A DNA stretch of 42,329 nt, taken from assembly GCA_000435615.1 (NCBI GenBank), contig FR882035.1, positions 1 to 42,329 of the forward strand, written 5' to 3'. Origin of the DNA: Firmicutes bacterium CAG:238 (lineage in GTDB: Bacteria; Bacillota; Clostridia; Peptostreptococcales; Anaerovoracaceae). The stretch's first letter is position 1; every line of letters begins with the position of its first letter. Made by a program: the position numbers and the translations under genes. Of the stretch, positions 31,603 to 39,792 are shown piece by piece. Under the pieces are notes generated by a model that saw only the letters and a list, made by a program, of their open reading frames with translations, did no database searches and was not told where the DNA came from.

Positions 31603-31788
31603 TTATTCTTCATCAAAGCCGCAGTCACAGTCACAGTCTTCCCATTCGAGAAGCTTCTTGTATGTGCTGCATCCGAAGATGATGCCTACGATTAAAACCC
31701 CTGCGATGGCAGCATTTCTCACGATTTTGGAAACATCCACCGTTACGGTAACATCTACATTGCCGTTGTCTTTTCTTCCTGGAATCAT
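31603..31788 (-). CDS. Small single-span membrane protein with CDCDC tail
   Basis: 61 aa. GGGAGG eight bases before the ATG supports the start. Residues 1-24 are polar with VDVTVTVDVSKI. One membrane helix follows (about 27-41, IAGVLIVGIIFG), and the C-terminus is EDCDCDCGFDEE. Three alternating Cys among acids could bind metal. I recognise no family. It converges on the feo operon and is downstream of the polysaccharide deacetylase gene on the same strand (about 90 bases away is that gene's 3' end), so it may be monocistronic. Confidence 0.65.
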   Translation of the reverse strand: MIPGRKDNGNVDVTVTVDVSKIVRNAAIAGVLIVGIIFGCSTYKKLLEWEDCDCDCGFDEE

Positions 31789-31878
31789 TGGTAAACCTCC
31801 CTGTTTAATCTCATTTTGTTATGCCCTTGCGGAAGCACCGCAAGAACCGATTCATGAGAGCATTATACCATGAAAAAT

Positions 31879-32739
31879 TCACTCTTGCAATGTTTCAAGA
31901 GGAAAAGACGGCGTTCGGAGATACCTGCCGAGCCCGTACAGGCTGTTAGGATTGCCCTGCTCAACAGCAGAGGTGTGCTGATAGGAGTTTACGGACATTT
32001 TCAGGCCGACATCCTTGAGCACCGTATCGGCGTTTTTGTCCTGTGGGTAGGCACCGTAAGGCCACGCAAAAAGCAAAGGCACGCTGCCGCTTGCCGCAGC
32101 GATTTTTTCCTGATTTTTCGTTAAATCAGCCGAAAGCATTTCGTGATATGCCTCGACGCTCTCCCCGGGCTTTTGGTTTGCACCCTTGCGGCCGCCTGCG
32201 ATACGGTGAAGGTCGTAAGTATGATTCCCGAATTCGACGAGACCGGATTTTGCCATCAGGGCAACTTCGCCCCAGGAGAGGTTACAGCTTGACGGTACGC
32301 GATAGATATCATCGGATGCAATTTCCGAATCGGAGCCGATCAGGGAGATGACAGCCTTCATATTGTATTTTTGCAGGAGCGGAAAGGCATAGGTGTAATT
32401 GTTGCAATAACCGTCATCAAAGGTCAGCAGAATGGGTTTTGAAGGAAGTATCGCTTCACCGGAAACATACGCATAAAGCTGTGAAGGAAGAATGGTCGTG
32501 TAGCCGCTATCCCTGTACCATTTCAGGTCGCTTTCAAAGCGGTCTTTGCTTATAAAATATTTGCTTTCGCCGGAAGCGGATTCCGAAATGCCGTGATACA
32601 TTACAATGGGAAGATCGATGCTTTGGCGGTTGTCGTGGAGCAGGACTGCTGATTTTGCGGCCGGTACCGTAACCGTTCCGATGGAAATGCTTATAAGGAT
32701 GCACATCGCAAAAATGATGGCACATTCGATTTTTTTCAT
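31879..32739 (-). CDS. Polysaccharide deacetylase (NodB/CE4), secreted or anchored
   Basis: 286 aa from the ATG at 32739 (GGAGG eight bases upstream). An N-terminal signal or anchor (MKKIECAIIFAMCILISISI) sends it outside. NodB motifs: LPIVMYHGI, motif 1 LLTFDDGYCNN (catalytic Asp pair), motif 2 FGNHTYDLH (His-x4-His metal ligands), motif 3 FAWPYGAYP, and a C-terminal LGRYLR region. It likely removes N-acetyl groups from cell-wall peptidoglycan or another surface glycan. Divergent from the amidohydrolase gene. Confidence 0.9.
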   Translation of the reverse strand: MKKIECAIIFAMCILISISIGTVTVPAAKSAVLLHDNRQSIDLPIVMYHGISESASGESKYFISKDRFESDLKWYRDSGYTTILPSQLYAYVSGEAILPSKPILLTFDDGYCNNYTYAFPLLQKYNMKAVISLIGSDSEIASDDIYRVPSSCNLSWGEVALMAKSGLVEFGNHTYDLHRIAGGRKGANQKPGESVEAYHEMLSADLTKNQEKIAAASGSVPLLFAWPYGAYPQDKNADTVLKDVGLKMSVNSYQHTSAVEQGNPNSLYGLGRYLRTPSFPLETLQE

Positions 32740-32848
32740 TGTAAAAACCTCCGGATACATTATATTCCCCAATCGTAAATCAAAGACTGTTTTTCGCGTG
32801 CAAGTTGTGGTAAAATAAATAAAAGACACGCGCAGGGAGGATGGGAAA

Positions 32849-34135
32849 ATGAAATACGCATACAGCAACGGATTTATTCTCGATGGTTCGGAAAACATGG
32901 AACCGGTGTCAGGTAAAGTTATCCTTACGAACGGCGATAAAATCGAACGAATCATCAGCGATGAAGAATTGATAGGACTCGCGGGATATGAGAAAATAAA
33001 TTTAGGCGGCAGATATATTATGCCGGGCCTTGTGAACATGCATCTGCATCTTCCGGCAACCGGAAAACCGAAGAAAAAAGAATCGGATCCGGTCAAACTT
33101 GTCAAATTGATTACGAGCAACGGATTGTTTCGGAAGATCGGAATCAAAATCTGTGCATCCGCTGCAGAGACAGAACTTCTCAGCGGCGTTACCACAATAA
33201 GAACGATGGGCGGTGTCGAAAACTTCGATTCCCTCATCCGCGACCGAATTGACAGCGGAACGCTCAAAGGGCCTAGAATCCTCGCATCAAACAAGGCGGT
33301 ATCCGTGGAGGGCGGCCATATGGCACATTCGCTGGCATATGTTGCCGCAAGTGCCGAAGAGGCTCGCAATTATGTGAAGCAGATTGCAAAGGACAAACCC
33401 GACTGGATTAAGCTCATGATTACGGGCGGCGTCCTCGACGCAAAGGTAAAGGGCGAACCGGGCGAGCTTAAGATGCCTGCTGACTATGTCAAAGCAGCGT
33501 GTGACGAAGCACATGCGCTCGGATTTAAGGTTGCAGCACATGTTGAAAGCCCGGAGGGCGTGAAGTGTGCGCTCGAAAACGGAGTGGATTCAATTGAACA
33601 CGGAGCAAAGCCGGATGCGGAAATCATAGAATTATTTAAGGAAAAAGGTGCATTTCTTGTGGCTACCATATCTCCGGCACTTCCGTTTGCCGAATTCGAC
33701 AGGGAAACCACGCACATAACGGAAGTTGCACAGTACAACGGCAAAATTGTATTCGAAGGCATTTTGGAATGTGCAAAAGCCTGCCTTGCGAACGGGATTC
33801 CGGTGGGACTCGGCACGGATACGGGCTGCCCTTACATCACACACTACGATATGTGGAGAGAACTGAACTATTTCCACAAATACTGCGGTGTTTCCAATGC
33901 TTTTGCGCTCTATACGGCAACGAAGCGGAATGCACAGCTTGCCGGTGTGGGAGACATTACCGGAAGCATTGAAGCCGGAAAATCCGCAGACTTCATACTT
34001 ACGAAGGAAAATCCGCTTGAAAATCTTGCGGCACTCAGAAATATCGATATGGTTGTTTTCCGTGGGGAAATAACGGACAAGCCGGGTGTCAAAAAAATGC
34101 CGGAGGTCGAAGCACAGCTCGACAAATATATATAA
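32849..34135 (+). CDS. Metal-dependent amidohydrolase (imidazolonepropionase-like)
   Basis: 428 aa, GGGAGG before the ATG. Amidohydrolase-superfamily TIM barrel: HxH in MPGLVNMHLHLP, the metal-bridging Lys region WIKLMITGG, His in KVAAHVES and SIEHGA, and the catalytic Asp in GLGTDTGCPY. The N- and C-terminal beta strands (YSNGFILDGSENM, GKSADFILTKENPLENLAAL) complete the composite domain. The closest groups include imidazolonepropionase-like hydrolases and cyclic dipeptidases/prolidases; the substrate is unknown. It precedes mtaB by 19 bases and may be co-transcribed. Confidence 0.88.
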   Translation: MKYAYSNGFILDGSENMEPVSGKVILTNGDKIERIISDEELIGLAGYEKINLGGRYIMPGLVNMHLHLPATGKPKKKESDPVKLVKLITSNGLFRKIGIKICASAAETELLSGVTTIRTMGGVENFDSLIRDRIDSGTLKGPRILASNKAVSVEGGHMAHSLAYVAASAEEARNYVKQIAKDKPDWIKLMITGGVLDAKVKGEPGELKMPADYVKAACDEAHALGFKVAAHVESPEGVKCALENGVDSIEHGAKPDAEIIELFKEKGAFLVATISPALPFAEFDRETTHITEVAQYNGKIVFEGILECAKACLANGIPVGLGTDTGCPYITHYDMWRELNYFHKYCGVSNAFALYTATKRNAQLAGVGDITGSIEAGKSADFILTKENPLENLAALRNIDMVVFRGEITDKPGVKKMPEVEAQLDKYI

Positions 34136-34154
34136 ACCCGAAAGGATTGATAAT

Positions 34155-35486
34155 TTGAAAAAAGCAGCATTTCATACGCTCGGCTGCAAAGTCAACCAGT
34201 ACGAAACGGAGGCCATGAAGGAGCAGTTTGCGTCCCGCGGCTATGAAATCGTAGGGGAAGAGGAGGCAGCCGATGTATACATTATAAATACCTGCACGGT
34301 CACGAACCTTGCAGACCGCAAATCGCGCCAGTATATCCGGCGCATGAAAAAGCAGTGCCCACAGGCAGTGGTTGCCGTAACGGGATGCTACGCGCAGGTA
34401 AGGCCCGAAGAGCTTGAGGCTCTGCCGGAGGTCAACATTGTGGCGGGCACGGGCGAAAAAAACAACATCGTGGATTATGTGGAAGAGTATTTTACAAACC
34501 ACACGAAGCAGAAACACATTTTGGAATACGATGCACTCACATCCTACCACGACAAGGGAATCATAACATCCATGGACTCGCGCACGCGCGCATATGTCAA
34601 AATTCAGGAAGGGTGCAATCGGTTCTGCTCCTACTGTCTGATTCCGTTCGCACGGGGAGCCGTCAGAAGCCGCAATCCCGAAGAGATCATAGAAGAAGTG
34701 CAGGCTTTGATTGACAAGGGCTTTCGCGAGGTTGTTCTGACGGGAATCAACACGGCACTTTACGGCACGGAGGAAAACTTCCCGTATCCGCTTACGGACG
34801 AAGAAAAAGCGCTCGGCATGCACGGAATCGAAATCATCATCAGCCGGATTAACGCTTTGGACGGGGAATTCCGCATCAGGCTCAGCTCCCTCGAGCCGAC
34901 GGTAGTCAATGCCGAATATGTGAAGAGGCTCATGCGCTATGAAAAGCTCTGCCCGCATCTGCATCTTTCGATTCAGAGCGGAAGCGACAGCGTGCTTGCG
35001 GCGATGAACCGCCATTACAGCAGGCAGGACTATCTGGACATTGTACGCGTATTGAAAGACTGCGACGCGCATTACGGCGTGACAACCGATATTATCTGCG
35101 GATTTCCGGGAGAAACGGAAGAGGACTTTGAAGACAGCCTTCGCATGACCGAGGAAGCCGACTTCCTCAAAGTCCATGCATTCCGCTATTCCAAACGGGA
35201 AGGCACGGCAGCATACGAGATGAAAAATCAGATCGACGGCGAGACGAAAAATAAACGCGTAAACCGTCTGATGGAAAAGGCGGAAAAGGTAACGCAGAGA
35301 TTCTTTGAAAGTTCGGCAGGCGAAGTGCGGACGGTTCTCTTCGAGCAGGAAGGAAGTCTAATCAGCGGCTACACCGAAAATTACATCAAGGTGTACGCGG
35401 ACGGCGGCGAGGAACATTTAAACAGTTTTCAAAAAGTTAAGCTTTTAGAACCATATAAAGACGGTATGAAAGGAGAAATATTATAA
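34155..35486 (+). CDS. mtaB: tRNA t6A37 methylthiotransferase MtaB
   Basis: 443 aa from a TTG at 34155, eight bases after AAAGGA; an ATG-led extension upstream would run into the preceding gene. A radical-SAM enzyme that converts t6A37 to ms2t6A37 in ANN-decoding tRNAs (YqeV in B. subtilis). UPF0004 domain: TLGCKVNQYETEAM, NTCTVTNLADRKSRQYIRR, TGCYAQ. Radical SAM motif CNRFCSYCLIPFARG. C-terminal TRAM domain (VRTVLFEQEG, YIKVYADG). KVNQYE and LIPFARG distinguish it from MiaB. Its stop overlaps the HIT gene start (TAATG). Confidence 0.93.
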   Translation: MKKAAFHTLGCKVNQYETEAMKEQFASRGYEIVGEEEAADVYIINTCTVTNLADRKSRQYIRRMKKQCPQAVVAVTGCYAQVRPEELEALPEVNIVAGTGEKNNIVDYVEEYFTNHTKQKHILEYDALTSYHDKGIITSMDSRTRAYVKIQEGCNRFCSYCLIPFARGAVRSRNPEEIIEEVQALIDKGFREVVLTGINTALYGTEENFPYPLTDEEKALGMHGIEIIISRINALDGEFRIRLSSLEPTVVNAEYVKRLMRYEKLCPHLHLSIQSGSDSVLAAMNRHYSRQDYLDIVRVLKDCDAHYGVTTDIICGFPGETEEDFEDSLRMTEEADFLKVHAFRYSKREGTAAYEMKNQIDGETKNKRVNRLMEKAEKVTQRFFESSAGEVRTVLFEQEGSLISGYTENYIKVYADGGEEHLNSFQKVKLLEPYKDGMKGEIL

Positions 35487-35839
35487 TGGCAGATTGTGTA
35501 TTTTGTATGATCGCGAATCATGAGATTCCGTCAACCATCGTTTACGAGGACGATAAGATTATTGCGTTTAAAGACTTAGACCCACAGGGTCCAGTACATG
35601 TGCTGGTTATTCCGAAAAAGCACATCGCATGTCTGGACGATGTTAAGCCTGAGGATCACGAGCTGATGGGACACATCATGTGCAAAATCGGTGAGATTGC
35701 GAAGAGCCAGGGCATCGAAAACGGCTACAGAGTTGTAAGCAACAACGGCGACGACGCTTTCCAGACGGTAAAGCACATTCACTTCCACATTATCGGCGGC
35801 AAACCGATGGGCTGGCCACCGTTCCCGGTACAGGAGTAA
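35486..35839 (+). CDS. HIT-family (HINT-like) nucleotide hydrolase
   Basis: 117 aa. CVFCMIANHEIPST at the start and the histidine triad HIHFHIIGGKPMGWPP at the end are diagnostic of HINT-type purine nucleoside phosphoramidases. The partial zinc pattern CVFC is kept. AAAGGAG lies before the ATG, which overlaps the mtaB stop by one base, so the two are coupled. Confidence 0.95.
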   Translation: MADCVFCMIANHEIPSTIVYEDDKIIAFKDLDPQGPVHVLVIPKKHIACLDDVKPEDHELMGHIMCKIGEIAKSQGIENGYRVVSNNGDDAFQTVKHIHFHIIGGKPMGWPPFPVQE

Positions 35840-35862
35840 GTATATGCGGGGCAGATAGCAAA

Positions 35863-36444
35863 ATGATACAGCTCTATTTACAGCTTCTCGATACGCAGAC
35901 CGAACAGGAAAAATTTGAACGGCTTTATTATCAGTATAAAAGGCTGATGTACTGGATTGCAAATCACATTCTGGGTGACAGTCATCTCGCGGAAGACGCC
36001 GTGCACGAAGCATTTCTGAAGATAATAAAAAATTTTCACAAAATCGGAGAAATTCATTGTCCCCGAACGAAGAATTTCGTGGTTATTATAGTTAGGAACA
36101 CTGCGCGCAGCGTTCTCGAAAAAGAAAACCGCGGCCCTAAGACACAGAGTTTTACGGAAGACTTCGCAGGAAGCGACATGGCGGAAGCCTCGGATTCTTA
36201 CTGGGAAAATCTCTCGTCGGGATTTGATGAAACCTCGGATGAAGTTCTGCGAAAGGAAATCATGCGAACCGTAGACAGTCTGCCGGACTGGGCGGCGGAT
36301 GTTTTGACGCTGTCGGCTATCTATGGATGCAGCACGGCGGAAATCGCGGCAATTGGGGGAATCTCCACGGAAGCGGCAAAAAAACGATTGCAGCGTGCGC
36401 GCGTTTTGTTTCAAAACAAGATGAAAGAGGGCGAGATGAAATGA
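35863..36444 (+). CDS. ECF-type RNA polymerase sigma factor
   Basis: 193 aa. Region 2 (YYQYKRLMYWIANHILGDSHLAEDAVHEAFLKI) and region 4 (LPDWAADVLTLSAIYGCSTAEIAAIGGISTEAAKKRLQRAR) mark a group 4 sigma-70 factor. A linker of about 60 residues joins them. The site before the ATG at 35863 is weak. Its stop overlaps the next gene's start as ATGA, the classic arrangement of sigma with its anti-sigma. The stimulus is unknown. Confidence 0.88.
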   Translation: MIQLYLQLLDTQTEQEKFERLYYQYKRLMYWIANHILGDSHLAEDAVHEAFLKIIKNFHKIGEIHCPRTKNFVVIIVRNTARSVLEKENRGPKTQSFTEDFAGSDMAEASDSYWENLSSGFDETSDEVLRKEIMRTVDSLPDWAADVLTLSAIYGCSTAEIAAIGGISTEAAKKRLQRARVLFQNKMKEGEMK

Positions 36445-37124
36445 ACAGTGCAGAATTTCAGAAGGTTTTGGCAGAAGCCTTGGAACGAAGATATGCATCC
36501 ATACCGGATCCCGAAGAGCTTTCCTTTGATTATGAGTTTTCGCCGCGGTTTGAGCGGAAGATGAAGCGCATGATTCGTCGGTTTGAACACATACAGGGCA
36601 AAGAACAGCGAGCGGAGCGGAAAGAAACCAATTTCCGCTTCCGAAAGGTGGCTGTTTTTGCCCTTGTTTTAGTACTCTTAATGGCGTTGGCGGCGTGCGC
36701 GGTACACTATATTATTATCTGGAACGAAGAAAACAACGAAAAACAAGGCACGCTGGATGTGACATTTGAGCTTGAAAACCCCAACACTGAGGATTTCTTT
36801 ACTTTCAAGGAGCCTGTTGTGCCTGACAGCTACACGCGGGAAGTAACATTCCGTGATGGAGATATTCAGGATATTGAATATACTGATGAAAAGAGCGGAA
36901 AGACGATTCTCTATCACCAAACAGGAATATCAGAATCTATGGGTCTTAGTATAGGTAATGAAGATGAGAGCTTCACACAGATAGAAATAAATGGATTTAA
37001 AGGTTATGCGGAAACCGAAGGAGAGACACCGTTTATCGTATGGAGTGATGGGATTTCATTATATACCATTTCCTCTAATATTTCGTTCGATGAACTTTTC
37101 GTGATTGCCGAAAGCATACAGTGA
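36441..37124 (+). CDS. Putative anti-sigma factor with DUF4367-like extracytoplasmic domain
   Basis: 227 aa from the ATG at 36441 overlapping the sigma stop. About 70 cytoplasmic residues (MNSAEFQKVLAEALERRYAS) lead to one membrane helix (VAVFALVLVLLMALAACAV, about 74-92) and an outer domain. The outer part (GKTILYHQTGISESMGLSIG, INGFKGYAETEG, FIVWSDGISLYTISSNISFDELFVIAESIQ) follows the DUF4367 pattern found in clostridial anti-sigma proteins. It should hold the sigma factor until an envelope signal arrives. No zinc-binding HxxxCxxC is seen. Confidence 0.8.
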   Translation: MNSAEFQKVLAEALERRYASIPDPEELSFDYEFSPRFERKMKRMIRRFEHIQGKEQRAERKETNFRFRKVAVFALVLVLLMALAACAVHYIIIWNEENNEKQGTLDVTFELENPNTEDFFTFKEPVVPDSYTREVTFRDGDIQDIEYTDEKSGKTILYHQTGISESMGLSIGNEDESFTQIEINGFKGYAETEGETPFIVWSDGISLYTISSNISFDELFVIAESIQ

Positions 37125-37241
37125 AATGTACTGAAAAAAATACAAAAAATATTTTAAATTTCTTGTCCCCAAATCACCTTTTCAGCGGTTTTAGTGTATA
37201 GAAGAGAAACTTCTGATACTGAAACGGGAGGAGGTGAAGAA

Positions 37242-37550
37242 ATGAAAAGAATTATCAGCGTATTGCTTATGACTTGTCTGCTGACATTCAGTGCTGTGGC
37301 CATAGCATCGGCATCCATATTTGATTCGGTAATTCCGATGGATGAAAATTATGGGGGTGCATATGCTAAGCTGCGTATTACATCGGGTGAAGCAAATATT
37401 TCCGCAGCTGTAACTGGGAAAGCCGGAAAAACAACAAAGGTGACAATCCATCTGTATTTACAGCAGTATAAAAACGGAAAATGGACGGATTACGATGATT
37501 GGCTGGAATCAAAAAACAGGTACACGATACTAAGAGGGAGGATTAAATGA
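37242..37550 (+). CDS. Small secreted hypothetical protein
   Basis: 102 aa from the ATG behind GGGAGGAGGTG. The signal peptide covers residues 1 to about 24 (MKRIISVLLMTCLLTFSAVAIASA). The mature part (AKLRITSGEANISAAVTGKAGKTTKV... YLQQYKNGKWTDYDDWLES) looks like a small beta-rich surface protein. It ends soon after DDWLES, where similar small secreted proteins that I recall continue longer, so it may be shortened. The stop overlaps the next start (ATGA). A 117-base gap before it may hold a separate promoter. Confidence 0.65.
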   Translation: MKRIISVLLMTCLLTFSAVAIASASIFDSVIPMDENYGGAYAKLRITSGEANISAAVTGKAGKTTKVTIHLYLQQYKNGKWTDYDDWLESKNRYTILRGRIK

Positions 37551-38518
37551 AATCGAATAAAATCATCATTTCGGTTATAGCTGTGATACTCCTGATAGCG
37601 GCGGGCGGAATTTACTTAAAATTTTCCTTAGGTGAAAATCTTCGCAGTATGGGGTTTCCTTCGCTTAATACTGTGCCGGCTGGATTTTCTTTCGTGAACG
37701 AAAAAGCTATAGATACAGGGGATTGGTGCGAGGTAAGCTATGAAAATGACGGCGGAAATTTCTTGTCCTTGGACTGCTATGAATTAGGGACTTTTGATGC
37801 TGCGTTCCTTCAAAATTATGCGGAATCCTCAACGAAAATAAGCATAGGCGATAAAGACGCGGTGTTTTATCAAAATTTAGCCGGCAATGATGATAAGATT
37901 CAAATTCTTGCATGGGAAGATAGTGAAAACAATGCGCTGTGCCTGCTGAGCGGAAATGTTTCCATAGATGAAATGGTTCAGGCAGCAGGAAGTATCAAAT
38001 ATGATATGAAAAAAAGCGTAACAAAATCTAAAGACAACAAAATTACATCTTCAACGCAAGAAAGAGGCATGATTGAAGCTGCGGCACTTAAAGACTATTC
38101 AGATATCCTGAAAAGAACAACGAAACCGCTCTTTGACAAATATATGGAAAATGATAAAGCAATCGTAGAGTTTGACTTAGAATCCTTTTATAAGTCTTTT
38201 GAATTTCATATAGCAGACGATTTGCTCGTGGAAGTTTTCGACTACGACTATTTTATGAAAGCTAAGAATGATGTTATTCTTGCCGGAGGGATGCAGCGAG
38301 GTGATGATGGAAATATCAGGGGGTTTACAGGAGCTTTTGGGCAGATTGCGGCGGTAAGCAGGGGCGGACAACTCATAAAAGCAGTGCCTGTTTTAGGCTT
38401 AGATGTGCAACTTGAAGCAGAGAGCACAGATGAAGAGGCTTCGCAACAAATAAAAGAAAAAGTTCTTGCGAGCATAAAATCGCCGGCTTATTTTATAAGA
38501 GATGCATTGTATAACTAG
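37547..38518 (+). CDS. Membrane-anchored protein with DUF4367-like domain
   Basis: 323 aa. An N-terminal membrane helix (about residues 6-26) anchors an outer part. Residues about 40-150 (GFSFVNEKAIDTGDWCEVSYENDGGNF, IGDKDAVFYQNLAG, ILAWEDSENNALCLLSGNVSIDEMVQAAGSIK) show the same layout as the outer domain of the anti-sigma gene at 36441. The remainder (180-323) is unrecognised. GGGAGG precedes the ATG, which overlaps the previous stop. It may compete for, or share, the ligand sensed by the anti-sigma factor; this is inference. Confidence 0.65.
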   Translation: MKSNKIIISVIAVILLIAAGGIYLKFSLGENLRSMGFPSLNTVPAGFSFVNEKAIDTGDWCEVSYENDGGNFLSLDCYELGTFDAAFLQNYAESSTKISIGDKDAVFYQNLAGNDDKIQILAWEDSENNALCLLSGNVSIDEMVQAAGSIKYDMKKSVTKSKDNKITSSTQERGMIEAAALKDYSDILKRTTKPLFDKYMENDKAIVEFDLESFYKSFEFHIADDLLVEVFDYDYFMKAKNDVILAGGMQRGDDGNIRGFTGAFGQIAAVSRGGQLIKAVPVLGLDVQLEAESTDEEASQQIKEKVLASIKSPAYFIRDALYN

Positions 38519-38529
38519 AGAGGTGAAGA

Positions 38530-38826
38530 ATGATGGAAAAAGTTAAAAGAAAAATATCGGAGAAAAAAATAATGTTGTTCATACTAATCGCTTCGATTGC
38601 AGCGGTAGCAATCTATTTGATTTTTTTAATACCGCATTCAACGACGACAGAATTTTTTCAAAGTGATATAAGAGATGAAGCAATTACAACTTATCCGCTG
38701 TCCCGCGAGGAATATATTATAGAATCTGCGAAGTTGTTTTTAATAATAAACATCCCGAATGTTTTAATTCTCATAAAGCACTTTAGCCGATTTCTTGCGG
38801 AAAAGTTAAGCTGGATGGGAAAATGA
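38530..38826 (+). CDS. Small two-span membrane protein, unknown
   Basis: 98 aa (ATG 38530; 38533 equally possible), GAGGTGA upstream. A basic start (KVKRKISEKK), one helix at about 15-34, a polar outer loop and a second, weaker helix (LFLIINIPNVLILI). It follows the DUF4367-like gene by 11 bases. Its first 13 codons are repeated at 39523 as a truncated copy. No family recognised. Confidence 0.55.
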   Translation: MMEKVKRKISEKKIMLFILIASIAAVAIYLIFLIPHSTTTEFFQSDIRDEAITTYPLSREEYIIESAKLFLIINIPNVLILIKHFSRFLAEKLSWMGK

Positions 38827-38866
38827 TGCAGATGTACAAGGGAAAGATATTCTGAGCTTAAAAAGT

Positions 38867-38898
38867 GTGCGAAGTTGGGAAAATTCTTAACTTCGCAC
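38867..38898. other. Perfect 10-bp inverted repeat
   Basis: GTGCGAAGTT (38867-38876) and AACTTCGCAC (38889-38898) with a 12-base loop, in the gap after the two-span protein. No T-run follows on the plus strand; on the minus strand ACTTTTTA follows, but no minus-strand gene is near. It may be an RNA 3' end stabiliser or an operator. The rest of the gap (38899-39068) shows no convincing gene. Confidence 0.45.
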
Positions 38899-39068
38899 CA
38901 TTAACTCAAAAATGATACTGTATTTGCATGCGGTGCGGATATTCTCTGCTTATTGGAAAAGTATACGCCGTATTTGCTGATATGCAATGAGGACGGCATG
39001 AAAACTTTTGTTGCACTTTGCAGGTTTTGCCGTTTTTATTTATAGAAGGGGAAAAGGAGGGGATTATT

Positions 39069-39479
39069 TTGGAAAACACGAAATGGAAAAGAACTTTAAA
39101 ACTTCTGTGCGTAATCAGTGCGATTGCCATGGTGGCACTGCCATGGTTCTCATTTAATCCGAAAGTAACGGGATACTATTGGGGGATGGATTCACTGCTC
39201 TATGCATGGGTTCCGCTTATCATCATTGCGCTGTATCTATTTCAATGGAAAACCAACAAAATAGGAAGCATCCTACTTGCAGAAGCTGCCTTGTTTTCGC
39301 TGCTGGGCATCTATGTATATGCGTTTCTTTATTGGCCGTGCAGCATTACAGGCGATGCGCCGAATATGGGCGTGAGCCTTTCGGCAGCACTTCCGACTTT
39401 CTGGATTGGCTTTGCGGTAATGCTTTGTACTTGGATGGCTTTTCAGGCATACTTTATTCGACAGTGTGTCCGCAAATAG
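39069..39479 (+). CDS. Four-span membrane protein, unknown
   Basis: 136 aa from a TTG at 39069, placed by the strong AAAGGAGGGG just upstream. Four hydrophobic segments (LLCVISAIAMVALPW, LYAWVPLIIIALYLF, SILLAEAALFSLLGIYVYAF, ALPTFWIGFAVMLCTWMAF). No family recognised. It lies downstream of the ECF operon and may be part of the same locus. Confidence 0.6.
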   Translation: MENTKWKRTLKLLCVISAIAMVALPWFSFNPKVTGYYWGMDSLLYAWVPLIIIALYLFQWKTNKIGSILLAEAALFSLLGIYVYAFLYWPCSITGDAPNMGVSLSAALPTFWIGFAVMLCTWMAFQAYFIRQCVRK

Positions 39480-39522
39480 GGCTTTCATTCTGCCGAAGAG
39501 GGAAAGGGGTTTATAGGAAATA

Positions 39523-39564
39523 ATGGAAAAACACAAAAGAAAAATATCGGAGGAAAAAATTTGA
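39523..39564 (+). pseudogene. Truncated duplicate of the 5' end of the gene at 38530
   Basis: ATG plus 12 codons (MEKHKRKISEEKI) then TGA. The 40 bases from 39521 match 38521-38560-type sequence at about 35 of 40 positions (MEKVKRKISEKKI), after which similarity stops. It appears to be the start of a second copy whose remainder was lost. Confidence 0.6.
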
Positions 39565-39582
39565 AGAGGGGGAGGCTTCAAT

Positions 39583-39792
39583 ATGAAATGTCCGTACTGC
39601 AATAACGATATGATTCCGGGATATGTCCAGAACGGCAGGAGACTGGTTTGGGACACCGAAAAACTTGACGGTGCATACCTGCCTTTTACCGAGAAAGGCA
39701 GATTTGTAACAAAGGGTTTTTTCAAGAACACGGAAATGGAATCCTATCTTTGTGAAAACTGTAATATCTTATTGTCACTTTTGGAAGAATGA
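39583..39792 (+). CDS. Small zinc-ribbon protein (DUF6487/PF20097-like)
   Basis: 69 aa; GGGGGAGG precedes the ATG. CPYCNNDMIPGYVQ at the start and CENCN at the end form a CxxC...CxxC zinc ribbon, with RLVWDTEK and a GFFKNTEMESYLC strand between. This layout matches the small PF20097-type family as I recall it. Function unknown. Confidence 0.75.
   Translation: MKCPYCNNDMIPGYVQNGRRLVWDTEKLDGAYLPFTEKGRFVTKGFFKNTEMESYLCENCNILLSLLEE

Noticed and set aside
34089..35177. 362-aa open frame on the minus strand opposite mtaB
   Set aside because: Shadow of mtaB; no start signals or recognisable domains.
38899..39040. Possible degraded coding stretch (frame reading GADILCLLEKYTPYLLICNE)
   Set aside because: The frame is short, begins after a stop without start signals, and no family was recognised.
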